Assembly (NCBI GenBank): GCA_013398055.1
Contig: VZRS01007538.1
Coordinates: 84,302-148,301, forward strand
Reading direction: 5' to 3'
DNA length: 64,000 nt
Origin: Ifrita kowaldi
Lineage: Eukaryota > Chordata > Aves > Passeriformes > Cinclosomatidae
Shown here: piece after piece, positions 45,706-57,310 of the stretch
Position numbering within the stretch: position 1 is the first letter of the stretch
Layout of the letters: the number at the start of each line of letters is the position of its first letter
Program-made: the position numbers and the translations under genes
Notes under the pieces: model-generated
What the model saw: only the letters and a program-made list of their open reading frames with translations
What the model was told of the DNA's origin: nothing
Databases searched by the model: none

Positions 45706-48393
45706 CATCCTCTTCCCCAGCCAAAGCTCCATCACTCTGGTGCTGCAGAGAGGCTGGAAAATCAGGGAGAGCCTCGTCACTGGTCACCAAACCCTCTGTG
45801 CCCCTGAACCCCAGCAGTTTGGGGTAGAAGTGGTGGAGAACTTCAGGTTGTTGTGGCTTTGGACGAAGTTTTCTGACCAGATCCTGCTGGAAGGGATGCC
45901 AGGTCCCAGTAAAACAGCCACTTTCTTCTGGCCAACATTACCACAAAAATTATTATTTCCATGCTGGAAAGCTGCTTATCCAAACTCTGCCCAGCCCTGA
46001 TTCTATCTCGGTTCTTTGGGAAGGATTTAAAGGAAGATCATGTTATAAACTCACTCACATTTTCTCCCCCCGCTGCCGTCACAGTAAAAAACTAAAACCT
46101 CACATAAAATATCTGTTTTTTCTCAGTCCTCGGTTACAAATCACTGGATTTCATGTGCTTTCCCACTCGTCCTGTTCAAATATAGATTGTGCCATGCATA
46201 GAAATGCAGAATTATTTAAGGCTCCATAAAAAAGGAACTCTCAAGCTCTTGGTTTTTCCAGGTATTTGTGTCTCTGGGCTGAATTCAGGGGGAAACCACT
46301 GGCAGCAGAACTCACATTCCCTGTCCAAAAGGATCATTTGGACCTTGCTGAAGCTTTCCAGAAGTCAGAATAAACCTACTGCAAATTCCTGTCCCCATTG
46401 TAGTTCCCATCCCGTGTCCCAGCTGTGACACTTGCCAGACAGAAAATTCCTGAAATAAACCCAGGTGCTGCAGGAATTGTGTGGAGCAGTTTCACTGAGG
46501 AGAGGACACTTGGGGTATTATTTCCCTGACCACGAAATGGAAACCATGTTTAGGAAATGAAGGGTTTTTCCTGTTTAAGAAGAAGGAAGGCACGGGCAGG
46601 CAGAGCTCTTGTGGTGCAGGTTCTGTGTGCTGCCCTGAATTGGCTGCAGAATTCCTTGGAAGAAAACCCTGAAACTTTCTCCTTGTGGGAATGTTTTTAC
46701 TGGTTTCACACAGCTGGTGGAAAACTGTGCTGCTGAGAAATCACTTGCCTCAAAAGCAAACGTAGGACAGGATTTTTATGGCACCTTGAACTCTTGTTTG
46801 AGTGCCACGGGATGATTCCAACGATTCCACAGCTCAGGATACAGGGAATTCTCGGTGCTCCTGCCCTGCTTCCCACCTCCAGTGGGGAAGGGGCTGGATC
46901 CACCTGCCCTTCCTTCCCAAAGAGTTTCCAGCAGCTCCAAGTCTAATGAAATCTCCTCTTTCCGTGTAACGGCCCTAAAACCCCACGTGGATATGGAATA
47001 TCTGGATCCAGCTGGGAGAGGAGTTGCCATTGTGGGCTGGAGGTGTCTCCCAGCTTCTGTGCTCTCGTTTCCTCTGGAAAAGCCACAAATGCAAAGCTGG
47101 GAGAGCCCTCCCCACACTTTCCCTTCAGCTTCGGTGCCTTTGGCTTCTGAGTCAGCCAACCTGGACAACTCCCACTGTCCCCAAACTCCACACAAACGCA
47201 GGGACCCGGGAAAACGCTTCCCTGCCAAAATACTCCTGCAGAAATGGCTTTCCTGGAATTTCCTGTATGCATCCAAGTCCCGGCCTGGCACTGTGCTAAT
47301 AGCTACGAGCAGAATTAATTAAAATATAATGCACAGCCTGGGAAATGAAACTCAATTTCACATCAGGTCTGGAGCCGAGTTATTCCGACATGAGCGTGGT
47401 AATAAGTGTTGGGAATGCAGGTGAATATCCTGCAAATTAAAGGGGGAATGAAGTGTTTTCTAATTTTATCTGGAAAAACACGGGAAGGATGGCAGGGGGG
47501 CAGCTGGTGCAGGATTAATCACTTCCCAACCCCTGTGGCTGGGTCTTGGGGACACTTGAATGGCTGCCTGCTTGATCAGGGAAAAGAAAGGGAATTTTGG
47601 GCATCCTGCCCAGCACAAACAAAAGGTGTCATTAACCGCCTGCTAGTGCCCAGTTTTTCCAAGTTAGTTTTCCTTAAAGACTTTTATTGAAGCAATTATT
47701 TTCTATTTTTCCTCGTGTAGAAGAATCCATGGGAAGAGCTGAGACGTTTGTGCCGTGCAGTTGCTGCTCATGATCTTTATGGAGTTTAAACCAGTACAGA
47801 AAATTATTGACTTGTGACTTTGAGCTGGCTATGACAATGTGTTCCTTCCCAAGCAGCAGCCACGGAGAAATCATCCTGTCTCTTTCTCTTCCAATTTTTT
47901 CCATAATTTTCTTGTTATGGAGCTGAACTCCCGCTGACTCCCGGGCTTGTTTTTGCCAGGAAAACAGGCACATCCTACTGGAGCTGTGGAGAGGGGTGAG
48001 GGACAAAGGAAAGATGTGGCCTGAGCTGGGGGCTCTTGGATGGCTGGAAGCTGCTACAGAGCAGAAGATGCAGCAGCTCCCTGTTTTTGTAGCCGGTGTA
48101 AACCCTTGGATCTGGCATGGAATAAAAATCCTCCAGCCCACCACGGCCCTGCTGAGGTACGAGCTGTCTGCAGGGCCAGGGGTGGCTGCGGCCACTGGGG
48201 CTCGTGGGGACCCTGCAGGAGGGGCTGGAAGTNGGATCATGTCTGAAGTGGCAGGACGGTGCTGGAGTGCTGGAGGTGTGACCAAGGAAGGGGTTTAGCT
48301 CACCCAGCTCAGGTTGCAGTGATTCAAGTCCCAGTTGTCCAACACCTCATCTGCCTGTGAGCTCTCACTGCCGGGGGGGCTGCAGGGCTGGCG
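45706..48393. other. Unique sequence with one N
   Basis: No gene recognised. AT-rich at 46020-46220. A single N lies at 48233. Confidence 0.45.
48233..48233. other. Single N (probable assembly join)
   Basis: One ambiguous base following ggggctggaagt, 160 bases before the direct duplication. Confidence 0.7.
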
Positions 48394-48800
48394 TTGGATT
48401 TGCTGCTTCTGTATTTCGTGATCAGACTCCCAAAATTGTTCAGGTTGGAAGGAACCTTAAAACCCATCTCATTTCACCCCCTGCCATGGGCAGGGACACC
48501 TCCCACTGTCCCAGGCTGCTCCCAGCCCTGTCCAGCCTGGCCTGGGACACTCCAGGGGTTCCAGCCACATTCCCAGCGGGATTGGTGACTGTGCTCTTCC
48601 CATGGCCCTCTAATGCAGGAGGGCTGCTCCAGCTCGGGCTGTGCTGCTGCTCCTCTGCTTTCCTGGCCTGGCTGTTGTTCCGAGGAACAAAAAGTGCTTC
48701 GTTCACCCTCTTCTCCTCCTTCCCTCCCTCCTGACAGCGGATCAGAGCAGGGCTGAGCCCACAGGGCTCACATTCTGCTCCTTAGAAAGAGTAAATGAAA
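48394..48800 (+). repeat. 407-bp direct duplication, copy A
   Basis: Identical to 48890-49296 except for one base near the end (g at 48797 versus a at 49293). Copy A is followed by an N at 48801. Confidence 0.97.
48431..48580 (-). mobile_element. CR1 3' end within duplication copy A
   Basis: It has aggttggaaggaaccttaaa, ccctgccatgggcagggaca and cccaggctgctcccagccct. Confidence 0.9.
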
Positions 48801-48889
48801 NTGTGGGACCCCCCCAACCTGACCTTCCCTGCCCCACTGAGCTCCCGTCATTCAGGGCTGACTCTGGGGAGCGGCTGAGGGAGCTGGGN
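48801..48889. other. 89-base spacer with an N at each end
   Basis: The spacer starts and ends with a single N (48801 and 48889). Its last 20 or so bases before the second N (gagcggctgagggagctggg) look like a plus-strand CR1 piece cut off at the N. Confidence 0.85.
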
Positions 48890-49296
48890 TTGGATTTGCT
48901 GCTTCTGTATTTCGTGATCAGACTCCCAAAATTGTTCAGGTTGGAAGGAACCTTAAAACCCATCTCATTTCACCCCCTGCCATGGGCAGGGACACCTCCC
49001 ACTGTCCCAGGCTGCTCCCAGCCCTGTCCAGCCTGGCCTGGGACACTCCAGGGGTTCCAGCCACATTCCCAGCGGGATTGGTGACTGTGCTCTTCCCATG
49101 GCCCTCTAATGCAGGAGGGCTGCTCCAGCTCGGGCTGTGCTGCTGCTCCTCTGCTTTCCTGGCCTGGCTGTTGTTCCGAGGAACAAAAAGTGCTTCGTTC
49201 ACCCTCTTCTCCTCCTTCCCTCCCTCCTGACAGCGGATCAGAGCAGGGCTGAGCCCACAGGGCTCACATTCTGCTCCTTAGAAAGAGTAAATAAAA
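48890..49296 (+). repeat. 407-bp direct duplication, copy B
   Basis: Second copy of 48394-48800 at an offset of 496 bases. It continues into unique sequence aaaactggctc. Confidence 0.97.
48927..49076 (-). mobile_element. CR1 3' end within duplication copy B
   Basis: Same CR1 fragment as 48431-48580, carried by the duplication. Confidence 0.9.
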
Positions 49297-49394
49297 ACTG
49301 GCTCAGGGCTTTGGCTCACGCTGCCCTTGTCTCCCTCCACCCAGTGTGTCCTAGGGTGGACAAGGCAGGTGGCATTAAACTGAGAGAGGGTTTA

Positions 49395-49622
49395 GATGGG
49401 ATATTGGGATGGAATTCCTGAGTGTGAGGGAGGTGAGGCCCTGGCACAGGGTGCCCAGAGCAGCTGTGACTGCCCCTGGACCCCTGGCAGTGCCCAAGGC
49501 CAGGCTGGACATTGGGGCTGGGAGCAGCCTGGGACAGTGGGAGGTGTCCCTGCCATGGCAGGGGTGGCACTGGGTGGGCTTTAAGGTCCCTTCCAGCCCA
49601 AACCACTCTGGGATTCCATGAA
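49395..49622 (+). mobile_element. CR1 LINE 3' end
   Basis: It runs from gatgggatattgggatggaa to the tail aggtcccttccagcccaaac plus tgggattccatga. Confidence 0.93.
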
Positions 49623-49831
49623 TTCAAACAGTTTAAAGTGTGAATTTGTCAGGGGTAGCAGAAGCTGTGGATTCTTGGAGCACAACCCCGGGGAGGAGTT
49701 CACTTCCAGGCTCTCCAGGGCACTCAGTTACCAGCAAGACTGAAAAAAGGAAGGAGGGGCTCACCAGACTTTAACACTGCTTGGAAGCACCAGATAAAAT
49801 CAGTTTTGTGATCTGGGTGAAATGTTTAACT
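49623..49831. other. Unique sequence
   Basis: Nothing recognised. Confidence 0.5.
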
Positions 49832-49924
49832 CAACATCTCACATTATAAATGTGATTACAATAAAAATTTCACCTTATAAATGCGATTATAATCAACATT
49901 TCACATTATAAAAGTCACTGCAAT
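49832..49924. repeat. AT-rich 31-bp tandem repeat, three copies
   Basis: Three consecutive 31-base units starting at 49832, 49863 and 49894, each with a cattataaa or cttataaa core. Moderately diverged from each other. Confidence 0.9.
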
Positions 49925-51925
49925 AGAAGGAGATTTTCATGAGCAGCCTTGGCTCTGGTGATGTCTCATAAGTGAAGCAGCAAGATCAGTGAATAAGCCC
50001 TGTCTCTGCTTTACCTTTTCTCTTTAATATCACAGCTGATGAGTTTTAGGTGCAGGCAGCTCCCATAGGAGAGGACAGGACAGGGTTTGTCGTAGCAGGG
50101 GCAGCGGGGGACCACAGTCCTCTCCCTGCCCCCAGGAATGTGTCCCAAGTCTGTATTGAAATCAGAATGCCTGGAGAAGAGGGCAGCGTGACCAGCAGGA
50201 CAGGAAAGAGAATTTCAGTGGCTGAAGAGCAGGGCTTTGAAAAGGAAGGGAACAAGTTCCAGATGTCGCCCGTTACAACAGAGGGGTTTGTCCTCAAGGG
50301 TGTTGAGATAATCCCATTTTTCCTCCGGGCCTCTGTAACCTCCCACCACTCTGCTTCCCACAGCCTTTCTGTTCCTCTCTCTTGTCACTTTGAGGCTTCC
50401 CCTGGTTTGAGGAGCAGCTCCAGCATTTCCTACCCTCGGTGCCCTCCCAGTGGCTCCGGCACGGGGGGAGATTGACGGTGCCCTTTATCTGAAAGCTGAG
50501 TGTGAATTTTAGTCAATAGGGAATGAGGGCTGCTCCCAGCTCTCATTTTGTTTTCTCAGCCTGGTTAATTGTGGGCAGGAATTGCTGTGCCTGCCTGGGC
50601 TCAGGGCTACAAGGAGCTGCCTTTCAGTGCCCTAATTGAATTCCTGCGTGCGGGGAACCTTTGGGGTGTGCTGGGGATCCTCCCACGCAGGAGGGACTGA
50701 GCAGCCCCACCCCAGCAGGATTCTACACCAGTGCTTATATACTGGGTATCAATGTCATCAGAGATATTATTATGTATATGAACTTCCTTGTAAAAGCCAG
50801 GGCTGCTTTGTTTTTTGGGAAACTGTGGCAGCATTAACGACTGATGTAAATGCCATGAATTTCTTTGAGGATGAAGATTCCGTGGACCGAGCCTTACACC
50901 AGCTGAAAATGCTGAATTTGGGAGCCTGAGGGCAGAAATGCTGAAGCAGCATAACTTATTGTTTCCCTGCTTCCCTCCTGCTCACAGCTGGGATGAGTTC
51001 AGAGCATGAATTGAACCCCAGCCTTTTCTCCTGCCTGATGAGATTCAGGTTTAACGTCCCGGCCAGGCCCAGGCTTGCATTCATTCCAGGGATTTCATGA
51101 ATTTCACCATCTTCGCTGCAAAGCAGGGCTCAAAGCTGCAAAATGACTTTTCTGCAAAGTGAATGTTGTCAGTCTGAGCTTCCTGATCGGGAAAAAAGAT
51201 CCATTTCCACGTCCCTTCTGAGCCTTTTGTGGGGAATTTGCCCATCTGGCCGTGGTTCTGTGCAGTCTCCTGGGTGTGAGCAGGCACAGAGTCTTCAGCA
51301 GCACAGATTGGGGCTATAAATAAGCGAAGAGCAAGATTTTTTCCTTTTTTCCCCCGAATTCCTCCCATCTTTACTTATTTTCTGCAGCAAATGTAATGTT
51401 TCACCTATTTCCAGGGCAATGGAAAGGACAGTCCTTTGCACAAACCAGCACTGGAGTCGTGGCTGGTTCCAGGTTCCTTCTGGAATTCTGAACAACTATT
51501 TTACACTTTGATTCCCCATCTTCAAAATGGGAACCAGGAGCCTTTTTCTGTGCCTTTTTCTGCAGCAGGGAATATATTTGGCCACGATGCTCTGCAAATC
51601 CAGCTCCCAGTGAATTGCCACCAATTCCAAGAATAAAAGTCACGTGTTACCCTGAGCTGATGGTCATGGAATCTCAGAATATCCTGATTTGGTGAGTTTA
51701 AGAGATAAAGGAACAGCCTTATGAGGACCTCGAGTGTATTTTCATGAGTCTGAGCTTTGAGGTTTGTTCCAAATGAGGATTTTTTGAAGGACTCAGTAGG
51801 CAGTGCTGCACCAAAACCCATCACAGCCCTGGCTGTGCAGTGGTGGGAGCAGCTTTGGGGGTATTTTGGCCTGTTTGCCATCTACTTTTGAATATTCATG
51901 CTGCTATCAAACTCATATTAAAGGA
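49925..51925. other. Unique sequence without recognised gene
   Basis: A 97-codon plus-strand open frame (50636-50929) ends in an acidic stretch but has no recognised family. No repeat family identified. Confidence 0.5.
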
Positions 51926-52010
51926 AATCACGGAATCATTAAGGTTGGAAAAGACCTCCAGTGTTTAAGTCCAACCTGAACCGATGAACCACATGACAAA
52001 GTGCCACGCT
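51926..52010 (-). mobile_element. CR1 3' terminus, short
   Basis: It has cggaatcattaaggttggaa, then aagacctccagtgtttaagt and ccaacctgaaccgatgaac. About 85 bases only. Confidence 0.82.
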
Positions 52011-52357
52011 TTGGAACAAGAAAAGTTTTAAATATGACAAAAAAGGCTCGAGCTGCTGTTCAAGCAGCTGGGAAGCCTTGGCAGGGCAAGCAAGAAGGTC
52101 AAAAATCAATGCCCTGAAGATCAAACCCTGGAGATTTTGGGGCTGACGGGACTTTGCAGGGTGCCGGCGTGGAGGGAGCCTGTGCTGGGCCCGTGCACAG
52201 CCCGGTGCTGCTTCAGGGGCTGCCCATTAATTATGCAATAACTCATCCTGGGCTAATTAAGCAGCTCAGTTTGTGGAAGAGGTGTCAGGGAATTGGCTCC
52301 AGGGCGTTTGTTTGGAGAGCACAGTGTGGTGTTTGGGTTTGGGCAGCCAACTGTTGT
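52011..52357. other. Unique sequence before the 11-bp array
   Basis: Nothing recognised. Confidence 0.5.
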
Positions 52358-53440
52358 GATCCCATAGTGATCCTGTTGTGATCCCATAGGGATCCCATAG
52401 TGATCCCATAGGGATCCTGTTGTGATCTCATAGTGATCCCACAGTGATCCCATAGGGATCCTGTTGTGATCTCATAGTGATCCCATAGGGATCCTGTTGT
52501 GATCTCATAGTGATCCCATAGGGATCCTGTTGTGATCTCATAGTGATCCCATAGGGATCCTGTTGTGATCTCATAGTGATCCCACAGTGATCCCATAGTG
52601 ATCCTGTTCTGATCCCATAGTGATACCATAGGGATCATCATAGGGATCCCATAGTGATCCTGTCGTGATCCCATAGTAATCCTGTTGTGATCCCATAGTG
52701 ATCCTGTTGTGATCCCATAGGGATCCCCTAGGGATCCCACAATGATCCTGTTGTGATCCCATAGTAATCCTGTTGTGATCCCATAGTGATCCCATAGTGA
52801 TCCTGTTCTGATCCCATAGTGATACCATAGGGATCCCATAGGGATCCCACAGTGATCCCATAGTGATCCCATAGTGATCCTGTTCTGATCCCATAGTGAT
52901 ACCATAGGGATCCCATAGGGATCCCACAGTGATCCCATAGTGATCCCATAGTGATCCTGTTCTGATCCCATAGTGATACCATAGGGATCCCATAGGGATC
53001 CCACAGTGATCCCATAGTGATCCCATAGTGATCCTGTTCTGATCCCATAGTGATACCATAGGGATCCCATAGGGATCCCACAGTGATCCCATAGTGATCC
53101 CATAGTGATCCTGTTCTGATCCCATAGTGATACCATAGGGATCCCATAGGGATCCCACAGTGATCCCATAGTGATCCCATAGTGATCCTGTTCTGATCCC
53201 ATAGTGATACCATAGGGATCCCATAGGGATCCCACAGTGATCCCATAGTGATCCCATAGTGATCCTGTTCTGATCCCATAGTGATACCATAGGGATCCCA
53301 TAGGGATCCCACAGTGATCCCATAGTGATCCCATAGTGATCCTGTTCTGATCCCATAGTGATACCATAGGGATCCCATAGTGATCTCACAGTGATCCCAC
53401 AGTGATCCCCTAGTGATCCCATAGGGATCCCGCTGTGATC
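52358..53440. repeat. 11-bp minisatellite with 77-bp and 33-bp higher-order structure
   Basis: The basic unit is gatcccatagt or gatcccatagg (11 bases), about 98 copies. From 52799 a seven-unit block of 77 bases repeats exactly: the variant gatcctgttct recurs at 52799, 52876, 52953, 53030, 53107, 53184, 53261 and 53338. The first part (about 52400-52600) is instead built on a three-unit, 33-base block with gatcctgttgt and gatctcatagt. All three minus frames stay open through large parts (342 to 384 codons) because the unit lacks stops; this is not coding evidence. Confidence 0.98.
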
Positions 53441-53674
53441 CCGCCGAGCCCTCGGAGCCGGAGCGGATCCAGGAGCGTGCCTGGAGCCAGCAGGGTGGGC
53501 ACAGGGTACCTGGCACCACCTTCCTGGGAAAAAATCCCTTTGAACTGCAGCACCTTGGAGAGGGAGAGGGAGAGGAAGTGCTCCTCTCCGCGGTGACGCG
53601 GTGCCCGCTGGCCTGCGCCTGCACCTGAACTCCATCATCCACCTTTCCATCTCTGCTGGAAGGTGCCAGACAGC
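53441..53674. other. G+C-rich unique stretch after the array
   Basis: About 230 bases with several CpGs. The plus strand is open from about 53447 for 61 codons; no family recognised. Confidence 0.45.
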
Positions 53675-53752
53675 TCCTGCCCGTGGCAGGGGTTGGAGTG
53701 GGATGAGCTTTAAGGTCCCTTCCATCCCAAACCACCCAGAGATTCTCTGACC
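53675..53752 (+). mobile_element. CR1 3' terminus, short
   Basis: It has tgagctttaaggtcccttcc, atcccaaaccacccagagat and a tctctgac tail. Confidence 0.85.
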
Positions 53753-54919
53753 CCATGACCCTGCCCCCAGCCTGGTGGGAACAGCTCCTCTCTTAAACCA
53801 GCTTTAATAATCCTGACACTGTCACTGAGCTGGGCTCAGGTTGCCTGGCTCCAGGTGCATCTTGAGGAGGCCAAGATGCCCCAATTCGAACTTTTTTCCA
53901 CATAAAAACTGTCGAAGGGATGGAGTTGGTCCCGAGGGGTCCCAGTCTGACTCAGAGTCCTCATGTGAAAGGTGAAAGAAGCTGTTGGAGGATGAGGAAT
54001 TGCCGGCAGTTCCCAAGAGCTGGGCTGGTTTATCAAACACCCTCGGATTGCCTGGTGATCCCATAGTGATCCCATCTGGGTCTGTTCATCTGGGGCTGTT
54101 TGGGATGGAGGGGCAGGGGAAAGAGAGCCCCATGTGGGAGCAGCCAGGAGGAGGGGAGAGATGGAAGCAGAAAGGTGGGACCAGAGCAGAGACTCGGGGA
54201 CAGGGAAACGCGGCAGCCGAACAGGAGAGGCTGCTGGTGACCACTAAATCTAATTAAACCAGACCTTTTCTGGCTCAGAGGGGAAGCAGCAGAGATTTTA
54301 ACGCTGTCCTAACAGCTGCTGAGCACCCCCAGCCCTGCTCCTCTCCCGGTGCCTCTGTGGGAGCAGCAGTGACGGGGCTGCTGTGTTGTCTCTCACTCAG
54401 CCGCGGCCCGTGGGCGTCCTGTGCGAATCACAGCTTGTTTACTTACCTTGCACAGAAACTTGGGATGAAGTGTGCCCACAGAATGAATGAAAAGCTCAGC
54501 AAGCAGGGGGGGAAAATGGTCCTTTCCAGGGAAGGCTCTGGGATGACTGGCAGTCCTCAGCGTGCACCTGCGCTGCGGCGGGGAAATATTTTGACAGCTC
54601 AAGCTGAAAGCAGACTTTGGAGTTTGGATTTTTTTTTTTTTTGAAAGAACCATGGTGTGGAACACAGCTTTGATGCCTTAATGGAATCTATAGAGCTCGA
54701 TAATATGTTTCAGGTTTGGATAAAAGAGAGGGAAAATTGCTTCCAGCACTTTTATGCTCAAGAAAAACAAAGCCCAAATCTTCTCTCTGTGATGTCTGAT
54801 CTGTAGTAGTTTAGCAGTGTGATATCTAAGTGCAGCTTTGGTAGAGCCTGCTGGGACTTCTCAGCTCAGGGGGGAGATCCAAAAGGGCTGGGACATGCTC
54901 TGAGTTACTTTGGATTGGC
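53753..54919. other. Unique sequence with a stray 11-bp repeat pair
   Basis: Two units of the 11-bp family (gatcccatagtgatcccat) occur at 54057-54075, about 600 bases beyond the main array. A T14 run lies near 54629-54642. No gene recognised. Confidence 0.5.
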
Positions 54920-56541
54920 CTTTCTTTAAAATAAAGAACACAAACTGCAGCAAGGTCCAGGTGGATGGGCTGATTTTCCAGGATCATCTGCCCGTGGCTC
55001 ACTGGGACATGCAGGAAATCAAGCAAAGGTCGCAGGAGTCCCTGTGGGTGAAGAAGGAGCTCCTGACACATAAAAAACCCATTCCAAGAGTAAAAGCAGA
55101 GCCAGATCACTCAGGGGGGATCCAGACACTCTCCAGGTGTGTGAGGGTGGCATTGGGAAGCCAAAGCCCACCTGGAGTTGAATCTGGTGAAAGCCCTGGA
55201 GGGCAACACCAAAACCTGCTGTGGGTCAGTCAGAGGCGGGGGAAAACCAGGGAAAGTGTGGGGCTGCTGCTGGGTGGGGCTGGGCAGCTGGAGAAGGGTC
55301 AGGTCCCCAGTGGCACCTTCATCTTGGGTCCTGGAGAACCTGCAGGACCAGCAGGAAGGTCTGGAGCGAGGATGACTTGAAGAAGTCATGTTGGCTCTGG
55401 AGTGAACAAGAGGTGCAGCAGGGTTGTGTTAGGGAACCGCAATGAACTGCACACACACAGACCCCTGGGCCCCCAGGGATGCTGAGGGAGCTGCCTCGTG
55501 GCATCCACAGGCCACTCAAGTGCCTTGGGAAGCTCCTGGCAACTGGGAAAGGTTCCTGAGGACTGGAAGAGAGCAAATGTCACCCCTGTGTCCAAGGAGG
55601 GTGGGAAAGAGAATCGGAATTACAGCCAGTCAGCCTCAATTCCATCCCTAGGAGGGGATGGAGCAACCGATCCTGGGAGCCACTTCCAGGTATCTGAGGG
55701 TCCAAAAGGCCACGAGGAAGAGCCCACATGGATTTCTGAGGGGAGGTCATAGGGAACCAAGGCTTCTGTGCTGAGCTGTCGGGCTCAGGGGTGGGGGACA
55801 GAGGTGTGGACATTGTCAGTGTCTCCTGTGACACCCCCGCTGGGGAGGTACAGCCTGGAGAAGGGGACACTCAGCAGCTGGGCTCAGCTGGGATCCCACT
55901 CCTGCTCCAGCCAGGCCAGTGGGTTCTGGATTCCCACAGGACAGGTGGATTTTTCCAGTGCTGGGCTTTCTGAGGGCAAACACGTGGAATTGCACAGGGA
56001 ATCAGCACAGGCCTGGCCTGGGCTCTGTCTCAGCCGTGGCACATCCCTGCTCATCACAACGTGTGCCTTGGCTGGAGGCTGGAGCGAGTTCAGAGGAGGC
56101 CACAGCGTTAATAAGGGAATGAGAGCATCTTCCCTATGGATTCAGGCTGAGGGAATTGGGGCTGTGCAGCCTGGAGAGAGGAGGAGGTGGTGTGGAGACC
56201 TCACAGCACCTTCCAGGGTCTGGAGGGGCTGCAGGGAAGGCAGAGAGGGAGCCTGCATCAGGAACTGGAGGCACAGGACAAGAGGAATGGGGTCAAACTG
56301 AGAGGGAGTAGGTGTAGATTGGATATTGGGAAGAAATCATTCCTTGTGAGGGTGGAGAGGGGCTGGGATGGAATTCCCAGAGCAGCTGTGGCTGCCCCTG
56401 GATCCCTGGCAGTGCCCAAGGCCAGGCTGGACATTGGGGCTGGGAGCAGCCTGGGACAGTGGGAGGTGTCCCTGCCATGGCAGGGGTGGGATGAGATGAT
56501 CCTTGAGGTCCCTTCCCACCCAAACCATTCTGGGATGTTTA
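54920..56541 (+). mobile_element. Long CR1 LINE with decayed ORF2, about 1.6 kb
   Basis: The 5' part carries CR1 ORF2 sequence (gccaaagcccacctggagtt). At 55510-55630 a broken reverse-transcriptase segment reads WQLGKVPEDWKRANVTP, matching the CR1 family motif of that domain. Frame changes and a shortened RT region show that it is dead. The 3' end from 56100 is a standard CR1 tail ending ccattctgggatg. Confidence 0.9.
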
Positions 56542-57310
56542 AGGTTCCCAAGGTGTGCCAGCGAACCCTTCAGCCCAGCAGGGCTGTGCACGGCCAGATG
56601 AGCTGAGATTCAATCTCCAACCTCCCCTTGCTGCAGCTGCTGCTAATTCCCTGTTCCCACAGACTCCCAGGAAGAGGCCCCAGGAACTCGGGCTGTGCAT
56701 GGCACCTTGGTAATCCCATCTCCAGGAGTTCATCTGCTCCCTCCCATCCCTCCTCCTGTGCTGCTTCTCACCGATAGCTCTGTCGATTTTTGCCTCTTTT
56801 TTTTAGCATTTCCCCCATCTCTTTATCTGCTTTTTACCCGTACATCCTTATCCTTCTTGAGGAGACAGCCTCATCTGCAGGGAGCGAGCTGCAGACGGAG
56901 CAGCAGCTCTGGGGGGGTTCAGGAAATAGTTATCTGCAGATTCGGTGGGGATGGAAGCAGCCAGCTCCAGTTTATCTGCTCTTGCTCCTTGTTAATTGTC
57001 ACTGGAGAGGAAAGGGGTTTTATGTTTCCAGTGATGGAGAGTTGATAACTTTTTTAATTTTACAATCTCACTCGTTCCAGTCTCATGACTCACATTGGAA
57101 AGGAAAAAAAAAGTCTCAAAGATCATGAGATAGCAGCTGAACAGCTGCTTTCTTTGGGCCAGGCTTCTCCCCCTCATTCCCAGGACAGGATGAAGCCAAA
57201 GACACGAATTGTCCTGCCAGCCTGAGCCCTGCCTGGGGGTCAGACACCCCTCGAGCTGGTTCCTTGCTGGCTCTTTCCCTCTGGTGTGGGTGGAGCTGTG
57301 TCAGCAGCCA
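56542..57310. other. Unique sequence without recognised gene
   Basis: AT-richer at 56990-57130. No exon or repeat recognised. Confidence 0.5.

Noticed and set aside
50636..50929. 97-codon plus-strand open frame ending in an acidic segment
   Set aside because: No family recognised, and the sequence looks like ordinary intron.
53447..53632. 61-codon G+C-rich plus-strand open frame after the 11-bp array
   Set aside because: No recognised family, no clear acceptor-donor pair, and G+C-rich composition makes a chance frame likely.
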